A DNA stretch of 64,000 nt from Sphaerisporangium melleum (GTDB taxonomy: Bacteria > Actinomycetota > Actinomycetes > Streptosporangiales > Streptosporangiaceae): assembly GCF_014646695.1 (NCBI RefSeq), contig NZ_BMNT01000043.1:854-64853 (forward strand). Reading direction: 5' to 3'. Shown here one piece after another: positions 27,801-35,111 of the stretch. A program made the translations under genes and the position numbers. Under the pieces are notes generated by a model that saw only the letters and a program-made list of their open reading frames with translations, did not search any database and had not been told where the DNA came from. Position 1 is the first letter of the stretch; each line of letters opens with the position of its first letter.

Positions 27801-27871
27801 CCCCGGTGGCCGAGCACCGGTCCGAGGACGGCGAACCGCACGGGCCCGCTCGGCGTCATCCCTACTTCCAC
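24839..27871 (-). CDS. AfsR-like SARP regulator (HTH - BTAD - NB-ARC - TPR)
   Basis: A 1010-residue regulator. Residues 10-100 form an OmpR-type winged helix (RFAVLGPVLGHRGEVELDLG), 105-250 a bacterial transcriptional activation domain, then a Pro/Ala-rich linker and an NB-ARC ATPase with Walker A GMAGVGKTTLAVHW and RVLVLLDNARD. The last 300 residues are tetratricopeptide repeats (RGLARAMADLGRSEEAMLHL). It may act as a pathway or global activator of specialised metabolism. The start is GTG 27871, with GGGGA 8 nt upstream; ATG 27859 is an alternative. It converges on the PPTase gene with only 30 nt between stops. Confidence 0.93.
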   Translation of the reverse strand: MEVGMTPSGPVRFAVLGPVLGHRGEVELDLGPPRQRAVLATLLARAGRSASLTEIVDVLWGQDPPGSAVNVVQRHIGALRRLLEPDLPLRAAGRWITRSGGGYRLDLNSGTLDLLRFRELVHQARALAADPARSLEPLVAALELWRGPAADGIGEEARAHPLFTALDQEHLDVLKEAADAGLRARQVTRLVPMLLRAAEHNRFDEPLHTRLVLALAATGRRADALAAYRAMYARLDEALGIGPGPELRAAHERVLRETTAAPAPSEPTPLAETAATVIEPVPAAPAQPGTNPPAPSGPAAPAQSGTTAPAPSDAAAGQPGGGDGGVAGVVPRVRPAQLPADLPAFAGRRDALARVLDLLPDRDEPGGTVVISAIGGMAGVGKTTLAVHWAHQIAHRFPDGQLYVNLRGFDAGGAVMDPAEALLGFLDAFGVPARDVPAGLDARAGLYRSLLADRRVLVLLDNARDTTQVRPLLPAAPGCLAIVTSRNRLSGLVAGEGACPLTLDVLSDAEARELLTLRLGAARVAADPIAAAEIAALCGRLPLALGIAAARAQANPGFPLAAIAAELRAAHGSLDAFGDEDGTDIGAVFSWSYRALTPPAARLFRLLSLHPGPDVSAPGAAALAGLPVRRTRTLLAELTRAHLIIEHVPGRYTRHDLLCAYAAERAEAEEGAAERRAAVRRLVDHYLHSAHRAAGLFSRHRDRIPLRPPVPGVHPEEMADQEAAADWLRAEHAVLIALIDVAAGAGLDEAAWQLAWAIAHYLDRHGHWHDLVSTNRVALQAAQRIGDRAGMAHAHRGLARAMADLGRSEEAMLHLDRALMLFQEAGDQVDRAHSHRQLAWVLEQRGRNDAALVHAKQAYDLFRAAAHRPGQAASLNAVGWYHALLGDHEQALVHCRRALVLLQELRDHYGQADTLDSIGFALHHLGRYEEATTSYQRALTLYRRFGVRYGELDTLTRLAETHLAAGRAEEGRTALKQALHGLDELDHADAVRVRERLRALHTPSATPSAR

Positions 27872-28019
27872 GGCACAGTTCCCCTGTAGCCCGGCGCCCG
27901 CCGAGGGCCATCGGGGCCATCGGGGACGCGGTCACCTGTCTTCGCCTGTGCCCAGTATGAGAGATTTGTCGACGTTGTCGTACTGAACGCGATTCGGTGA
28001 CCGGTGCCTCAGGAGGTGT

Positions 28020-28036
28020 GTTCCAGCACGTGGAAC
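28020..28036. repeat. Short inverted repeat upstream of the SARP gene
   Basis: GTTCCA-GCACG-TGGAAC is a perfect 6-bp inverted repeat in the gap between the SARP start and the end of the lipoprotein gene. It could be an operator of the SARP gene or a weak terminator of the lipoprotein gene. Confidence 0.3.
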
Positions 28037-28058
28037 GGGCCTGGTGAACGTTCCGTTT

Positions 28059-28778
28059 TCAGCGGTTAGGAACTGCTTTCTGGCCGTTGGGGGCCACCGC
28101 GAACCACGTCCCGCCGATGCCCTGGCCCTTCTCCTCGCCGGGCGCGCTGTCACCGGAGTAGCGGTAGATGGGCCATCCGCCGATCGTCAGTTGCACCGTG
28201 CCGTCGGGCCGCTTGAACCCTCCGACCGCCGACGGGCGGACGCCGCGCACGTACACCTTGCCGCCCTGCTTGATCGTCACCGGCGGCCAGGTGACGGCGC
28301 ACTCGCCCTCGCAGGCCGTACGTGAGGGGTCGGCGCCGTCCTTGTCGAACCGGTAGAGCGTCGACTGGTTGACGTCGACCAGGTGGGCGTCGAGCGTACG
28401 CGACCGGACGGCGACGAGCTGCACCCAGTTCGGCGGCTCCTGCTGGACGGCCGCCCCGACGACCGTGCCGCCGTTGCCGCTGACCCCGTTGTCCGCGGCG
28501 GTGCCGTCGACCAGTTCCAGGGTGTTGTTGCCCGGCGGCTGCGCGGTGCCGCTGAAATCCTGCGAGCCGCCGGTCGCCGTGGGCGCGGGCGGCGGGGTGG
28601 CGGGCGCCGTGGCCGGAGCGGACCCCGCGGGCGGCGCGCTCGAGGCCGGCGCGTCGCCGATGAACACGACCTTGCCGCACCCCGCGGTCGCGGCCAGCCC
28701 ACAGAGAACGGCGGCGGCGGCCAGCGCCCGGACGCCCGGCCGCACGCGGGCCGTCCCGCTGGTGGATTCACTTCTCAC
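28059..28778 (-). CDS. Secreted lipoprotein (COG4315 / PF03640 repeat type)
   Basis: A 239-residue protein with a lipoprotein signal peptide: positively charged N-terminus, hydrophobic ALAAAAVLCGLAATAG and a lipobox Cys. An Ala/Pro-rich spacer follows, then two copies of the secreted repeat of PF03640 (STLYRFDKDG...CEGECAVTWPPV and GWPIYRYSGD...GGTWFAVAPNG). It should be anchored outside the membrane; the role of this family is unknown, though a heme or redox function has been suggested for relatives. The start is GTG 28778 with a weak ribosome site. It is divergent from the WXG-like gene pair. Confidence 0.87.
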   Translation of the reverse strand: MRSESTSGTARVRPGVRALAAAAVLCGLAATAGCGKVVFIGDAPASSAPPAGSAPATAPATPPPAPTATGGSQDFSGTAQPPGNNTLELVDGTAADNGVSGNGGTVVGAAVQQEPPNWVQLVAVRSRTLDAHLVDVNQSTLYRFDKDGADPSRTACEGECAVTWPPVTIKQGGKVYVRGVRPSAVGGFKRPDGTVQLTIGGWPIYRYSGDSAPGEEKGQGIGGTWFAVAPNGQKAVPNR

Positions 28779-28957
28779 CTGGGGAACACGAAGCGGACCC
28801 GCGAAAGGTTCAACCGAACCTGGGCCGGGTTTCGACCGGACCGGCGTAGGGTGCCGGACCAGCGAAGGGGCGTGAACTCCTGTGGCCCTCCGTTACGTGT
28901 TCCGGTAAGGAGACGGTACGCCGTACCGGCGAGACGCGATCCGCGTGAGGGGGCACG

Positions 28958-29236
28958 ATGGCCAAGATCCATATTCCGGGCGACGAGCTGGAGGCGGTAT
29001 CCCGGTCGCTGGGGTTCGTCCTCGACAACATCGACACCGGCACGACAGGCATCGACCTGGACCGGGCGGTGGGGTCCGGGTTGGTCGACGAGGCCAGGAA
29101 CTTCGAGCGTCGATGGAAGGACGGCCGCTTCCAGCTCCGCCGCCAGGCCGAGGCGATCAAGAAGGCCGTGGACCAGATCGTGGAGAAGACTAAAGAGACC
29201 GACGACGAGGCCGTGGCCCACCTGGAGGGCAAGTGA
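28958..29236 (+). CDS. WXG100-like small helical protein
   Basis: A 92-residue, mostly helical protein with no signal peptide or membrane segment. The middle motif FERRWKDGRFQLRRQAEAI resembles the second-helix part of WXG100 proteins, but the spacing is W-x-x-G rather than W-x-G. Size and context fit an ESAT-6-like substrate or a type VII chaperone. GAGGGGGC precedes the ATG. The stop shares one base with the next gene, so the two are probably coupled. The family is not firmly recognised. Confidence 0.7.
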   Translation: MAKIHIPGDELEAVSRSLGFVLDNIDTGTTGIDLDRAVGSGLVDEARNFERRWKDGRFQLRRQAEAIKKAVDQIVEKTKETDDEAVAHLEGK

Positions 29237-29892
29237 TGGAGCAGGCGACGCAGACCCCCGGCCGGTTCGTGCTGAACGTGCCCGATTCCTGGGCCGAGCT
29301 GGACGTGACCGGCGAGGCCCTCGCCGAGACCCGCGCCGCCGCCATGGCCGCGGCCCGGAACTTCCGCGAGCAGGCGGAGATCAACGACCTGTTCCGCCAG
29401 GCCCGCGAGATCAGCAGGGCCGCCCGCCGGCGCGGCGCCCTCTTCGCCGCCGGCACCGCGACCATGTTCGACGACGGGCTGTTCCTCGGCTACACGATGG
29501 TCTTCGCGATCAGCGTGCCGCCGGGCCGTGAGCTGACCCTGCCGGTGCTGGCCGCCCAGCTCTCCCCGGCGCCCGCGTCCGGGCCGGGCACCGCTCCGCG
29601 CTCCGGGAACGGCGGGGAGCCGTCGGACCGGAAGGTCACCACGGTGACCCTTCCCGAGATCGGGCAGGTGGCCCGGATCACCGGCACCGAGGAGACGCCG
29701 CTCACCGCGGAGGATTCGGTGCGGATGCTCACCATGCACACCGTGGTGCCGGTCCCCGGCACCGAGCGGGACTACCTGATCATCACCTGCGCCAGCCCCA
29801 ACCTGCCGCTGCGGGCGGAGGTCTACGAGCTGTTCGACGCGATCAGCGGCACGTTCCGCTTCCTGCCCGCGGCCGCTCCCGCCGGTGCCTGA
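29236..29892 (+). CDS. Conserved hypothetical protein coupled to the WXG-like gene
   Basis: A 218-residue protein without a signal peptide or clear membrane segment. The first 70 residues are helical and Ala/Arg-rich (AMAAARNFREQAEINDL), the rest is beta-rich (ATMFDDGLFLGYTMVFAISV; HTVVPVPGTERDYLIITCASP). The C-terminal half resembles small LpqN/Mog1p-like folds in general shape, which is only an impression. The start overlaps the previous stop (TGATG). It converges on the EccC-like gene. It may be a chaperone or immunity-like partner of the WXG-like protein; I do not recognise the family. Confidence 0.65.
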   Translation: MEQATQTPGRFVLNVPDSWAELDVTGEALAETRAAAMAAARNFREQAEINDLFRQAREISRAARRRGALFAAGTATMFDDGLFLGYTMVFAISVPPGRELTLPVLAAQLSPAPASGPGTAPRSGNGGEPSDRKVTTVTLPEIGQVARITGTEETPLTAEDSVRMLTMHTVVPVPGTERDYLIITCASPNLPLRAEVYELFDAISGTFRFLPAAAPAGA

Positions 29893-30125
29893 CCTGGCCC
29901 GATCCTGATCCTGGCGCCGGACGCGGCCCGGCCCGCTCCCATGGCCGGCGCCCCATCCGGCACATCCTGGGGGCGATGCGGGCCCGATGGGGACCGATGC
30001 CCGGCCCGAGGGCGCGCCGGAGAAGGGAGCGGGGCCGAGGGGGCAGGAGCACGGGAGCGGGCGCGTTGGCGGGGCCGCGAGGAGGGCGGCCGCGGAACGG
30101 GGCTCGTGCCCGGGACGATATGGCG

Positions 30126-30163
30126 GTGGGGCCGGGCCGGGAGATCGTCCCGGCCGGCCCCAC
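30126..30163. terminator. Large GC hairpin between convergent T7SS-like genes
   Basis: A 16-bp stem with one bulged G pairs 30126-30142 with 30148-30163 (GTGGGGCCGG... with ...CCGGCCCCAC) around the loop GATCG. It lies between the convergent 29236-29892 and EccC-like genes and can terminate both. The rest of the 305-nt gap is GC-rich and shows no gene. Confidence 0.7.
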
Positions 30164-30169
30164 GCCGGT

Positions 30170-30191
30170 GCGGCGCGCGGTCGCGCGCCGC
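30170..30191 (-). terminator. Hairpin directly after the EccC-like gene
   Basis: GCGGCGCGCG pairs perfectly with CGCGCGCCGC, 6 nt downstream of the EccC-like stop on the minus strand. It probably acts together with the larger hairpin at 30126-30163. Confidence 0.6.
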
Positions 30192-30197
30192 CGTCTT

Positions 30198-33100
30198 TCA
30201 GAAGGTGGACTCCGTGCTCGGCACCTGCACCGTGGTGAGCGTGCCGTCGCCGAGGTGCAGCAGCCCGCGACCCGGCTGCGGCGCCTGACCGATCAGGCCG
30301 CGGGTGAGCCGGACGCCGATCACCTCGCCGTCGCTCAGGCTCTGCGGTGACAGCAGCATCCCGGTCCGGTTCCGCTTGACCTGGCCGATCCATCCGGCCA
30401 GGCCCAGGGACAGCGCCTCGGCGTTGCCGGCCAGCACCAGGCCCCACCCGTTGCCGGCCCCGCCGCGGGCCAGCAGCGCGAGGTCGCTGTCGATCTCCGA
30501 CTGCATGAACAGCTCCGCGTCGTCCACCAGGATCACCGCGTTGTCCTGCGGCACGTTGCCGAGCGCGGCGCGGAACGTCGCGGCGGGCACCTCCGAGTCG
30601 ATGATCATCGCCTGGACGCCGGGCCTGCCCTCCAGGTCGCGCAGCGGCGAGCGGCGCGGAGCGAGCACGATCACGCCCGCCCCCTGGTCCAGCACCGAGC
30701 GGGCCACGGCGAGCAGCGCGGTGCTGCGCCCGGTGCGCGGCGGGCCGGCGATGACGAACGTCGGCACGTCCGCGAGGTCCGGGCCGAGGGCGGTCAGCGT
30801 GTCGCCGCCCACGGCGACCAGCGGGCGCATCGGCCCGGGAGCGGTGCGCAGCGCCGCCGCGGTCTCGTAGGCGATCCGGTCGGGCAGCAGGTCCAGGCGC
30901 AGCGGGCGCCGCGCCGCCGGTACGCCCGCCTCACGCGCCCGCAGCTCCTCGCCCAGCGCGGTCAGCACCGACGCCTGCGCCGTACCCGACAGGTCGGGAC
31001 CGAGGACGGCGATCTGCACCTCGCTGGTGTCCTGCACCCGGATGCCGCGTCCGGGCGGCGGGTCGGACGGCGCCGAGCGGGTGGTGAGCCCCACCGAGGA
31101 GTAGTCCGCGCGGTCGTTCAGCCGCAGCACGATCTTGTCCTCGGTGGTGCCGGAGAAGCGGGCCGAGCCGAGGATCCGGTCGCCGGCCAGCACCAGGTGG
31201 ATGCCCACGCCCGCGCCGTCGCGCAGCAGCCGCAGCATCCGCTCCAGGTAGCTGCCGTTGTCGAAGTTGGTGAACTCCCGCTCGAACACCTCGAACCGGT
31301 CGACCATGACGACGATGTGCGGCGGCCGCTCCTCCAGCGGCGCCATCCGGCGGTACTCGGCCAGGTCGGCGGTGCCGCGCGCGCCGAGCAGCGACTGGCG
31401 GGCGCTCAGCTCGGCGGTGAGCCGGTCCAGCAGCCGCCCGACCCGCTCGATCTGGCTGCGCTCGACGACGACCCCGCAGTGCGGCAGCGCGGTGAGCGCG
31501 TTCAGCGCCCCGTTGCCGCAGTCGATGCCGTACAGGTGCAGGTCGTCCACGCCGTGGGCGCGGGTGAGCGCGGCGGCCAGGGTGCGCAGGGTCTGCGACC
31601 GGCCGCTGCGCGGCGAGCCGATGATGTGCAGGTGCCCCGACCGGTCGAGGTCCAGCACGAGCGGCCGGCGGTCCTGGTCGGCGGGCAGGTCGACCTGGCC
31701 GTACGGGACGGCGGGCAGGGGCGCCTCGCGGTCCGCACGCGGCTTGGGCGCGGCGGGCTCGGTCCAGGCCAGCACCTCGGGCAGCGGCGGCAGCCACGGG
31801 CTGGGCTGCCGGGGCACCCCGGCGATCTCGGCCGCGCCGGCGATGGCCTTCACCAGGACGGCCAGGTCCGTGATCGCCTCCTGCCCGGCGGTGGCGTCCT
31901 TGGTGCGGACGGTCCGCGGCAGCGGCCCGCCCAGCTCCGGCCAGCCGACCTCGCTGACCCGGATCGGCGCCTCCGCCGAGGGGGTGACGGCGCCGGACGG
32001 CCGCCGGCCGCCCACCCGTCCGGCCTGGAACGGCAGCAACGCCGAGGGGCCGAGCCGGGCGTAGGCGCGGCCGGGCGTGCCGGGGGAGATCGAGCCGGAG
32101 TCCGGCGCGTCGATGATGTCGCGGCTCTCGGAGGTGTCCGTGGTGCGCAGGGCGATGCGCAGGTTGGTGTTGGCGCGGATGTCCGCGGTCACCGCGCCGC
32201 TCGGCCGCTGCGTCGCCAGCACCAGGTGGATGCCGAGCGAACGGCCCCGCTGGGCGATGTTGACCAGGCCGGAGATGAAGTCCGGCAGCTCGCGGGCCAT
32301 GGACGCGAACTCGTCGATCACCAGCAGCAGGCGGGGCAGCGGGTCCAGGACGTCGCCGCCGCGCGCCCGCTTGTCCAGGTAGTCCTCGATGTCCTTCGCG
32401 CCCGCCTGGGCCAGCAGGTGCTCGCGGCGGCGCAGCTCGGCGCCCAGCGAGACCAGCGCCCGCTCCACCAGATGGGTGTCCAGGTCGGTGACCAGGCCGA
32501 CGGTGTGCGGCAGGTCGGCGCACTCGGCGAAGGCGCTGCCGCCCTTGTAGTCCACCAGGACGAAGGTCATCTCGTCCGGGCGGTTCACCACCGCCAGGGT
32601 GGCCACCAGGGTCTGCAGCAGCTCGGACTTGCCGGCGCCGGTGGTCCCGGCGATCAGCGCGTGCGGGCCGTCGCGCACCAGGTCCACCGAGAAGTCGCCG
32701 TCGTACCCCGCGCCGAGGATCGCCCGGGTGCTGCGCCCGGACAGCGCCCACCCGGCGGCGATCGCGTCCGGAGTGGGCGGCTCGACGCGGAGCAGGTCCA
32801 GCAGCCGTACGGCGGTGGGCAGGGCGTTGTCGTCGCTGTCGCCGACCCCCCGCAACGGCGCGAGCGCCCGGGCCAGGGCCTCGTACCAGCCGGGCTCGGG
32901 GGAGTCCACCCGCACGTTCTCCGGCGGCGCGCCCTGGACGGTGCGCACCCGCACGCCTTCGGGGTCGACCGCCACCACGGCCGTGCACTCCTCCGGAAGT
33001 GAACGCTCCTCGCGGTCCAGGCAGATCGTGTACACGCCGACCGACGGCCCGTCGCGCAGCAGCCCGACCACGCCGGGCAGCGAGCGCGCCCGGCGCGCCT

Positions 33101-34577
33101 GGTCCAGGACGATCAGGATGTCCGGAGCGCCCTCGGTGCCGCCGCGCCGCACGTCCGGGCCGGCCGCCATGCGGGTGGCCACCAGCTGGCCGAGCTCGCC
33201 GATGCGGCGGGCCAGCGAGTCGGTCGTGCTGCCCACCAGCGCGTAGGCGTCCTCGCCCTGCGGCTGGCAGTGCGGCAGCCAGCGCACCCACGACCACGCG
33301 TCCGCGCCGTCCGGCCCGGCGAGCACGACGATGCGCAGGTCGCCGGGGCTGTGCAGCGCGGCGGCCTGGGCGGCCATCCACCCGGCGAGGTTCGCGGCCC
33401 GCGGGCCGGCGACGCCGGTCACGCCGGCGGCGCGCAACGGGATCGCCACCGGCACCTGGGTCAGCGTCGGCACGGTGGTGCGGCGGTACTCCTCCAGCGC
33501 CGGGTCCTCGACGGTCAGCGAGGACGGGATGTCGGCGGTGCCCACCCGGACGTCCAGGAAGTCCGGGTCCTGCCAGCGGCGCTCCCACAGCCGTTCTCCC
33601 GGCTGCGAGGCGGTCTGCAGCAGAGACGCCGGGTCGGGCAGGGACGAGCGGAGCGTGTGCTGCTCCTTCAGCACGGCGGCGTCCACGGCCGCGCGCACCC
33701 GCTCCATCGACGCCTCGTGCTCGCGCAGCTTCTCCTGGTAGCTCACCTGCGTCTGCTTGCGCCCGCCGAACTGGGTGATCAGGGCGCCGATCGGGGACAG
33801 CAACGCGAGGAACACGAATATCCAGCGGCCGGTCGACACGATCGCCACCAGCGCGCCGCCCACCGGGACGAGCAGGATGGGCAGCAGCGGGATCGGCCGC
33901 TTGTCCGGCTTGGTGGGCGCGGTGGGCAGCCGGAACCGGCCGCCACCCCGCGCCGGGCGGAACCGCGGCGGCCGGTTGAACTCCAGGCCCAGCCCATCCG
34001 CGGCGGGCGTCAGCGGCACCCGCTTGGACGACGGGATCGCCAGCTCCAGCAGCGTGTCACCGGCGGCGAGCTGGCTGCCCTCCGGCCACTCGACCGTCCC
34101 GGACGGCCGCCTGCCGTCCAGCAGCGTCCCCTCGCCCGCCGTCACCTCCGCCGTGCGGTCCACTCGCACCAGCACCCGGGCGGCCACCGGCGGCGCCCCC
34201 GCGGGCAGCCGGACGCGCGCCGTCGGTGCGGCACCGATCTCGTACTCACCCGGCGGCAGCCGGAAGGACGTGCCGGCCCGCGGGCCGCTGACCACGCGCA
34301 ACTCCACCACACCGTCGGGATCCGGGCTCGGAGGAAGCGGTGCGCCGAGCCCGAGCTCCACGCCGTCGCGCACCCCGGCGGAGTACAGGGTGGCCTGCGG
34401 GTCCAGCGGCTCGGCGCCGATGTAGAGCGCCGGCGCCTGCCCCCCGGTGCCGGGGCCCACGGCCTGCGCCAATTCCGCGGCCAACCGCCCCACCAGCGCG
34501 GACGGATCGGTCTCCACGGCGACGACCGTGGAGACCCCGATGTCCCGCGGGGTCCGGACGCTGACGTTCAAACGCAC
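30198..34577 (-). CDS. Type VII secretion ATPase, EccC/EssC-like (FtsK/SpoIIIE family)
   Basis: A 1459-residue membrane ATPase that would drive WXG-protein export. The N-terminus has a ubiquitin-like stretch (LNVSVRTPRDIGVSTVVAVE), then an FHA-like region (about 95-200), two adjacent transmembrane segments (about 229-266) and three FtsK-type ATPase domains. Domain 1 has an intact Walker A GTTGAGKS (644-651) and Walker B LLLVIDEF. Domains 2 and 3 have GSPRSGRS and GPPRTGRS, with Arg instead of the Walker Lys, as is usual for the regulatory domains of EccC. FHA-like plus fused three-ATPase layout recalls firmicute EssC. I chose GTG 34577 because GAGGA lies 10 nt upstream. It is downstream of a WXG100 gene across a hairpin. 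Confidence 0.92.
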   Translation of the reverse strand: MRLNVSVRTPRDIGVSTVVAVETDPSALVGRLAAELAQAVGPGTGGQAPALYIGAEPLDPQATLYSAGVRDGVELGLGAPLPPSPDPDGVVELRVVSGPRAGTSFRLPPGEYEIGAAPTARVRLPAGAPPVAARVLVRVDRTAEVTAGEGTLLDGRRPSGTVEWPEGSQLAAGDTLLELAIPSSKRVPLTPAADGLGLEFNRPPRFRPARGGGRFRLPTAPTKPDKRPIPLLPILLVPVGGALVAIVSTGRWIFVFLALLSPIGALITQFGGRKQTQVSYQEKLREHEASMERVRAAVDAAVLKEQHTLRSSLPDPASLLQTASQPGERLWERRWQDPDFLDVRVGTADIPSSLTVEDPALEEYRRTTVPTLTQVPVAIPLRAAGVTGVAGPRAANLAGWMAAQAAALHSPGDLRIVVLAGPDGADAWSWVRWLPHCQPQGEDAYALVGSTTDSLARRIGELGQLVATRMAAGPDVRRGGTEGAPDILIVLDQARRARSLPGVVGLLRDGPSVGVYTICLDREERSLPEECTAVVAVDPEGVRVRTVQGAPPENVRVDSPEPGWYEALARALAPLRGVGDSDDNALPTAVRLLDLLRVEPPTPDAIAAGWALSGRSTRAILGAGYDGDFSVDLVRDGPHALIAGTTGAGKSELLQTLVATLAVVNRPDEMTFVLVDYKGGSAFAECADLPHTVGLVTDLDTHLVERALVSLGAELRRREHLLAQAGAKDIEDYLDKRARGGDVLDPLPRLLLVIDEFASMARELPDFISGLVNIAQRGRSLGIHLVLATQRPSGAVTADIRANTNLRIALRTTDTSESRDIIDAPDSGSISPGTPGRAYARLGPSALLPFQAGRVGGRRPSGAVTPSAEAPIRVSEVGWPELGGPLPRTVRTKDATAGQEAITDLAVLVKAIAGAAEIAGVPRQPSPWLPPLPEVLAWTEPAAPKPRADREAPLPAVPYGQVDLPADQDRRPLVLDLDRSGHLHIIGSPRSGRSQTLRTLAAALTRAHGVDDLHLYGIDCGNGALNALTALPHCGVVVERSQIERVGRLLDRLTAELSARQSLLGARGTADLAEYRRMAPLEERPPHIVVMVDRFEVFEREFTNFDNGSYLERMLRLLRDGAGVGIHLVLAGDRILGSARFSGTTEDKIVLRLNDRADYSSVGLTTRSAPSDPPPGRGIRVQDTSEVQIAVLGPDLSGTAQASVLTALGEELRAREAGVPAARRPLRLDLLPDRIAYETAAALRTAPGPMRPLVAVGGDTLTALGPDLADVPTFVIAGPPRTGRSTALLAVARSVLDQGAGVIVLAPRRSPLRDLEGRPGVQAMIIDSEVPAATFRAALGNVPQDNAVILVDDAELFMQSEIDSDLALLARGGAGNGWGLVLAGNAEALSLGLAGWIGQVKRNRTGMLLSPQSLSDGEVIGVRLTRGLIGQAPQPGRGLLHLGDGTLTTVQVPSTESTF

Positions 34578-34693
34578 GGCAATCGATTCCTCATACGTGA
34601 AAGGGCGCGAAGGCGGCGGGGCCGCCGGGATGGTGAGCGGGACGTTGGAACGGGGCCGCCGGGCCGCGGGACGTGCGGGCCGGTACGCCCCCC

Positions 34694-34724
34694 GCCGGGG
34701 ACCCGCCTGAGGCGGATCCCCGGC
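34694..34724 (-). terminator. Hairpin between the WXG100-like gene and the EccC-like gene
   Basis: GCCGGGGACCCGCC pairs with GGCGGATCCCCGGC (14 positions, one mismatch) around a TGA loop, 8 nt after the WXG100-like stop and about 115 nt before the EccC-like start on the same strand. It probably gives partial termination, so that the small protein is made in excess of the ATPase. Confidence 0.6.
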
Positions 34725-34731
34725 CGGCGGG

Positions 34732-35025
34732 TCAGGACAGGTTCGAGCCGAGCTGGTCGTCGGTCTGCGAGAACGCGTCACCGACGGCCTTGACGTACTG
34801 GCCGATGCCCTGCAGCGACTGGTTCACCTGGTCGAAGCCCTTGGCGAACTCGTCGAAGAAAGGCTGGAACTTCTGCTGCGCGGCCGGGGTGCTGTACCCC
34901 TGCGCCAGCAGGTTCTGGATCTTCCCCCGCACTTCGTTGAGCTTGTCCTGGAGCTGGGCGAAGTCGTTGAGCAGCGCCGCGGAGGTCGAGGCCGTCTCGT
35001 CGGAGTTGACGGTGTAGTTCGGCAT
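34732..35025 (-). CDS. WXG100/ESAT-6-like protein lacking the W-x-G motif
   Basis: A 97-residue protein with WXG100 length, helix-turn-helix pattern and acidic, Gln-rich helices (LLNDFAQLQDKLNEVRGKIQ and FFDEFAKGFDQVNQSLQGIG). The central turn, where W-x-G would be, reads AQGYSTPAAQQKF, so Trp is missing and Gly-Tyr-Ser takes its place. ATG 35025 has GGAGACACCTC just upstream; in-frame Met codons further upstream lack ribosome sites. It lies just before the EccC-like ATPase gene, which supports a role as its substrate. Confidence 0.82.
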   Translation of the reverse strand: MPNYTVNSDETASTSAALLNDFAQLQDKLNEVRGKIQNLLAQGYSTPAAQQKFQPFFDEFAKGFDQVNQSLQGIGQYVKAVGDAFSQTDDQLGSNLS

Positions 35026-35056
35026 GAGGTGTCTCCTAGCCATCATCGGTGATCCG

Positions 35057-35072
35057 TCCACCTGCAGGTGGA
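35057..35072. promoter_or_regulatory. Perfect 16-bp palindrome upstream of the WXG100-like gene
   Basis: TCCACCTGCAGGTGGA is perfectly palindromic and lies 32 bp upstream of the WXG100-like ATG, in the 86-bp gap before that gene. It is a candidate operator or a 5' hairpin of the mRNA. Confidence 0.4.
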
Positions 35073-35082
35073 GGTCTGGTGG

Positions 35083-35104
35083 GGCCCGGCCGCGCGGCCG
35101 GGCC
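35083..35104 (-). terminator. Hairpin after the large repeat-tailed gene
   Basis: A 22-bp perfect inverted repeat (GGCCCGGCCGC/GCGGCCGGGCC) starts 8 nt after the stop of 35112-37466 on the minus strand. There is no U-tract. It separates this gene from the WXG100-like gene. Confidence 0.6.
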
Positions 35105-35111
35105 GGGAAGG

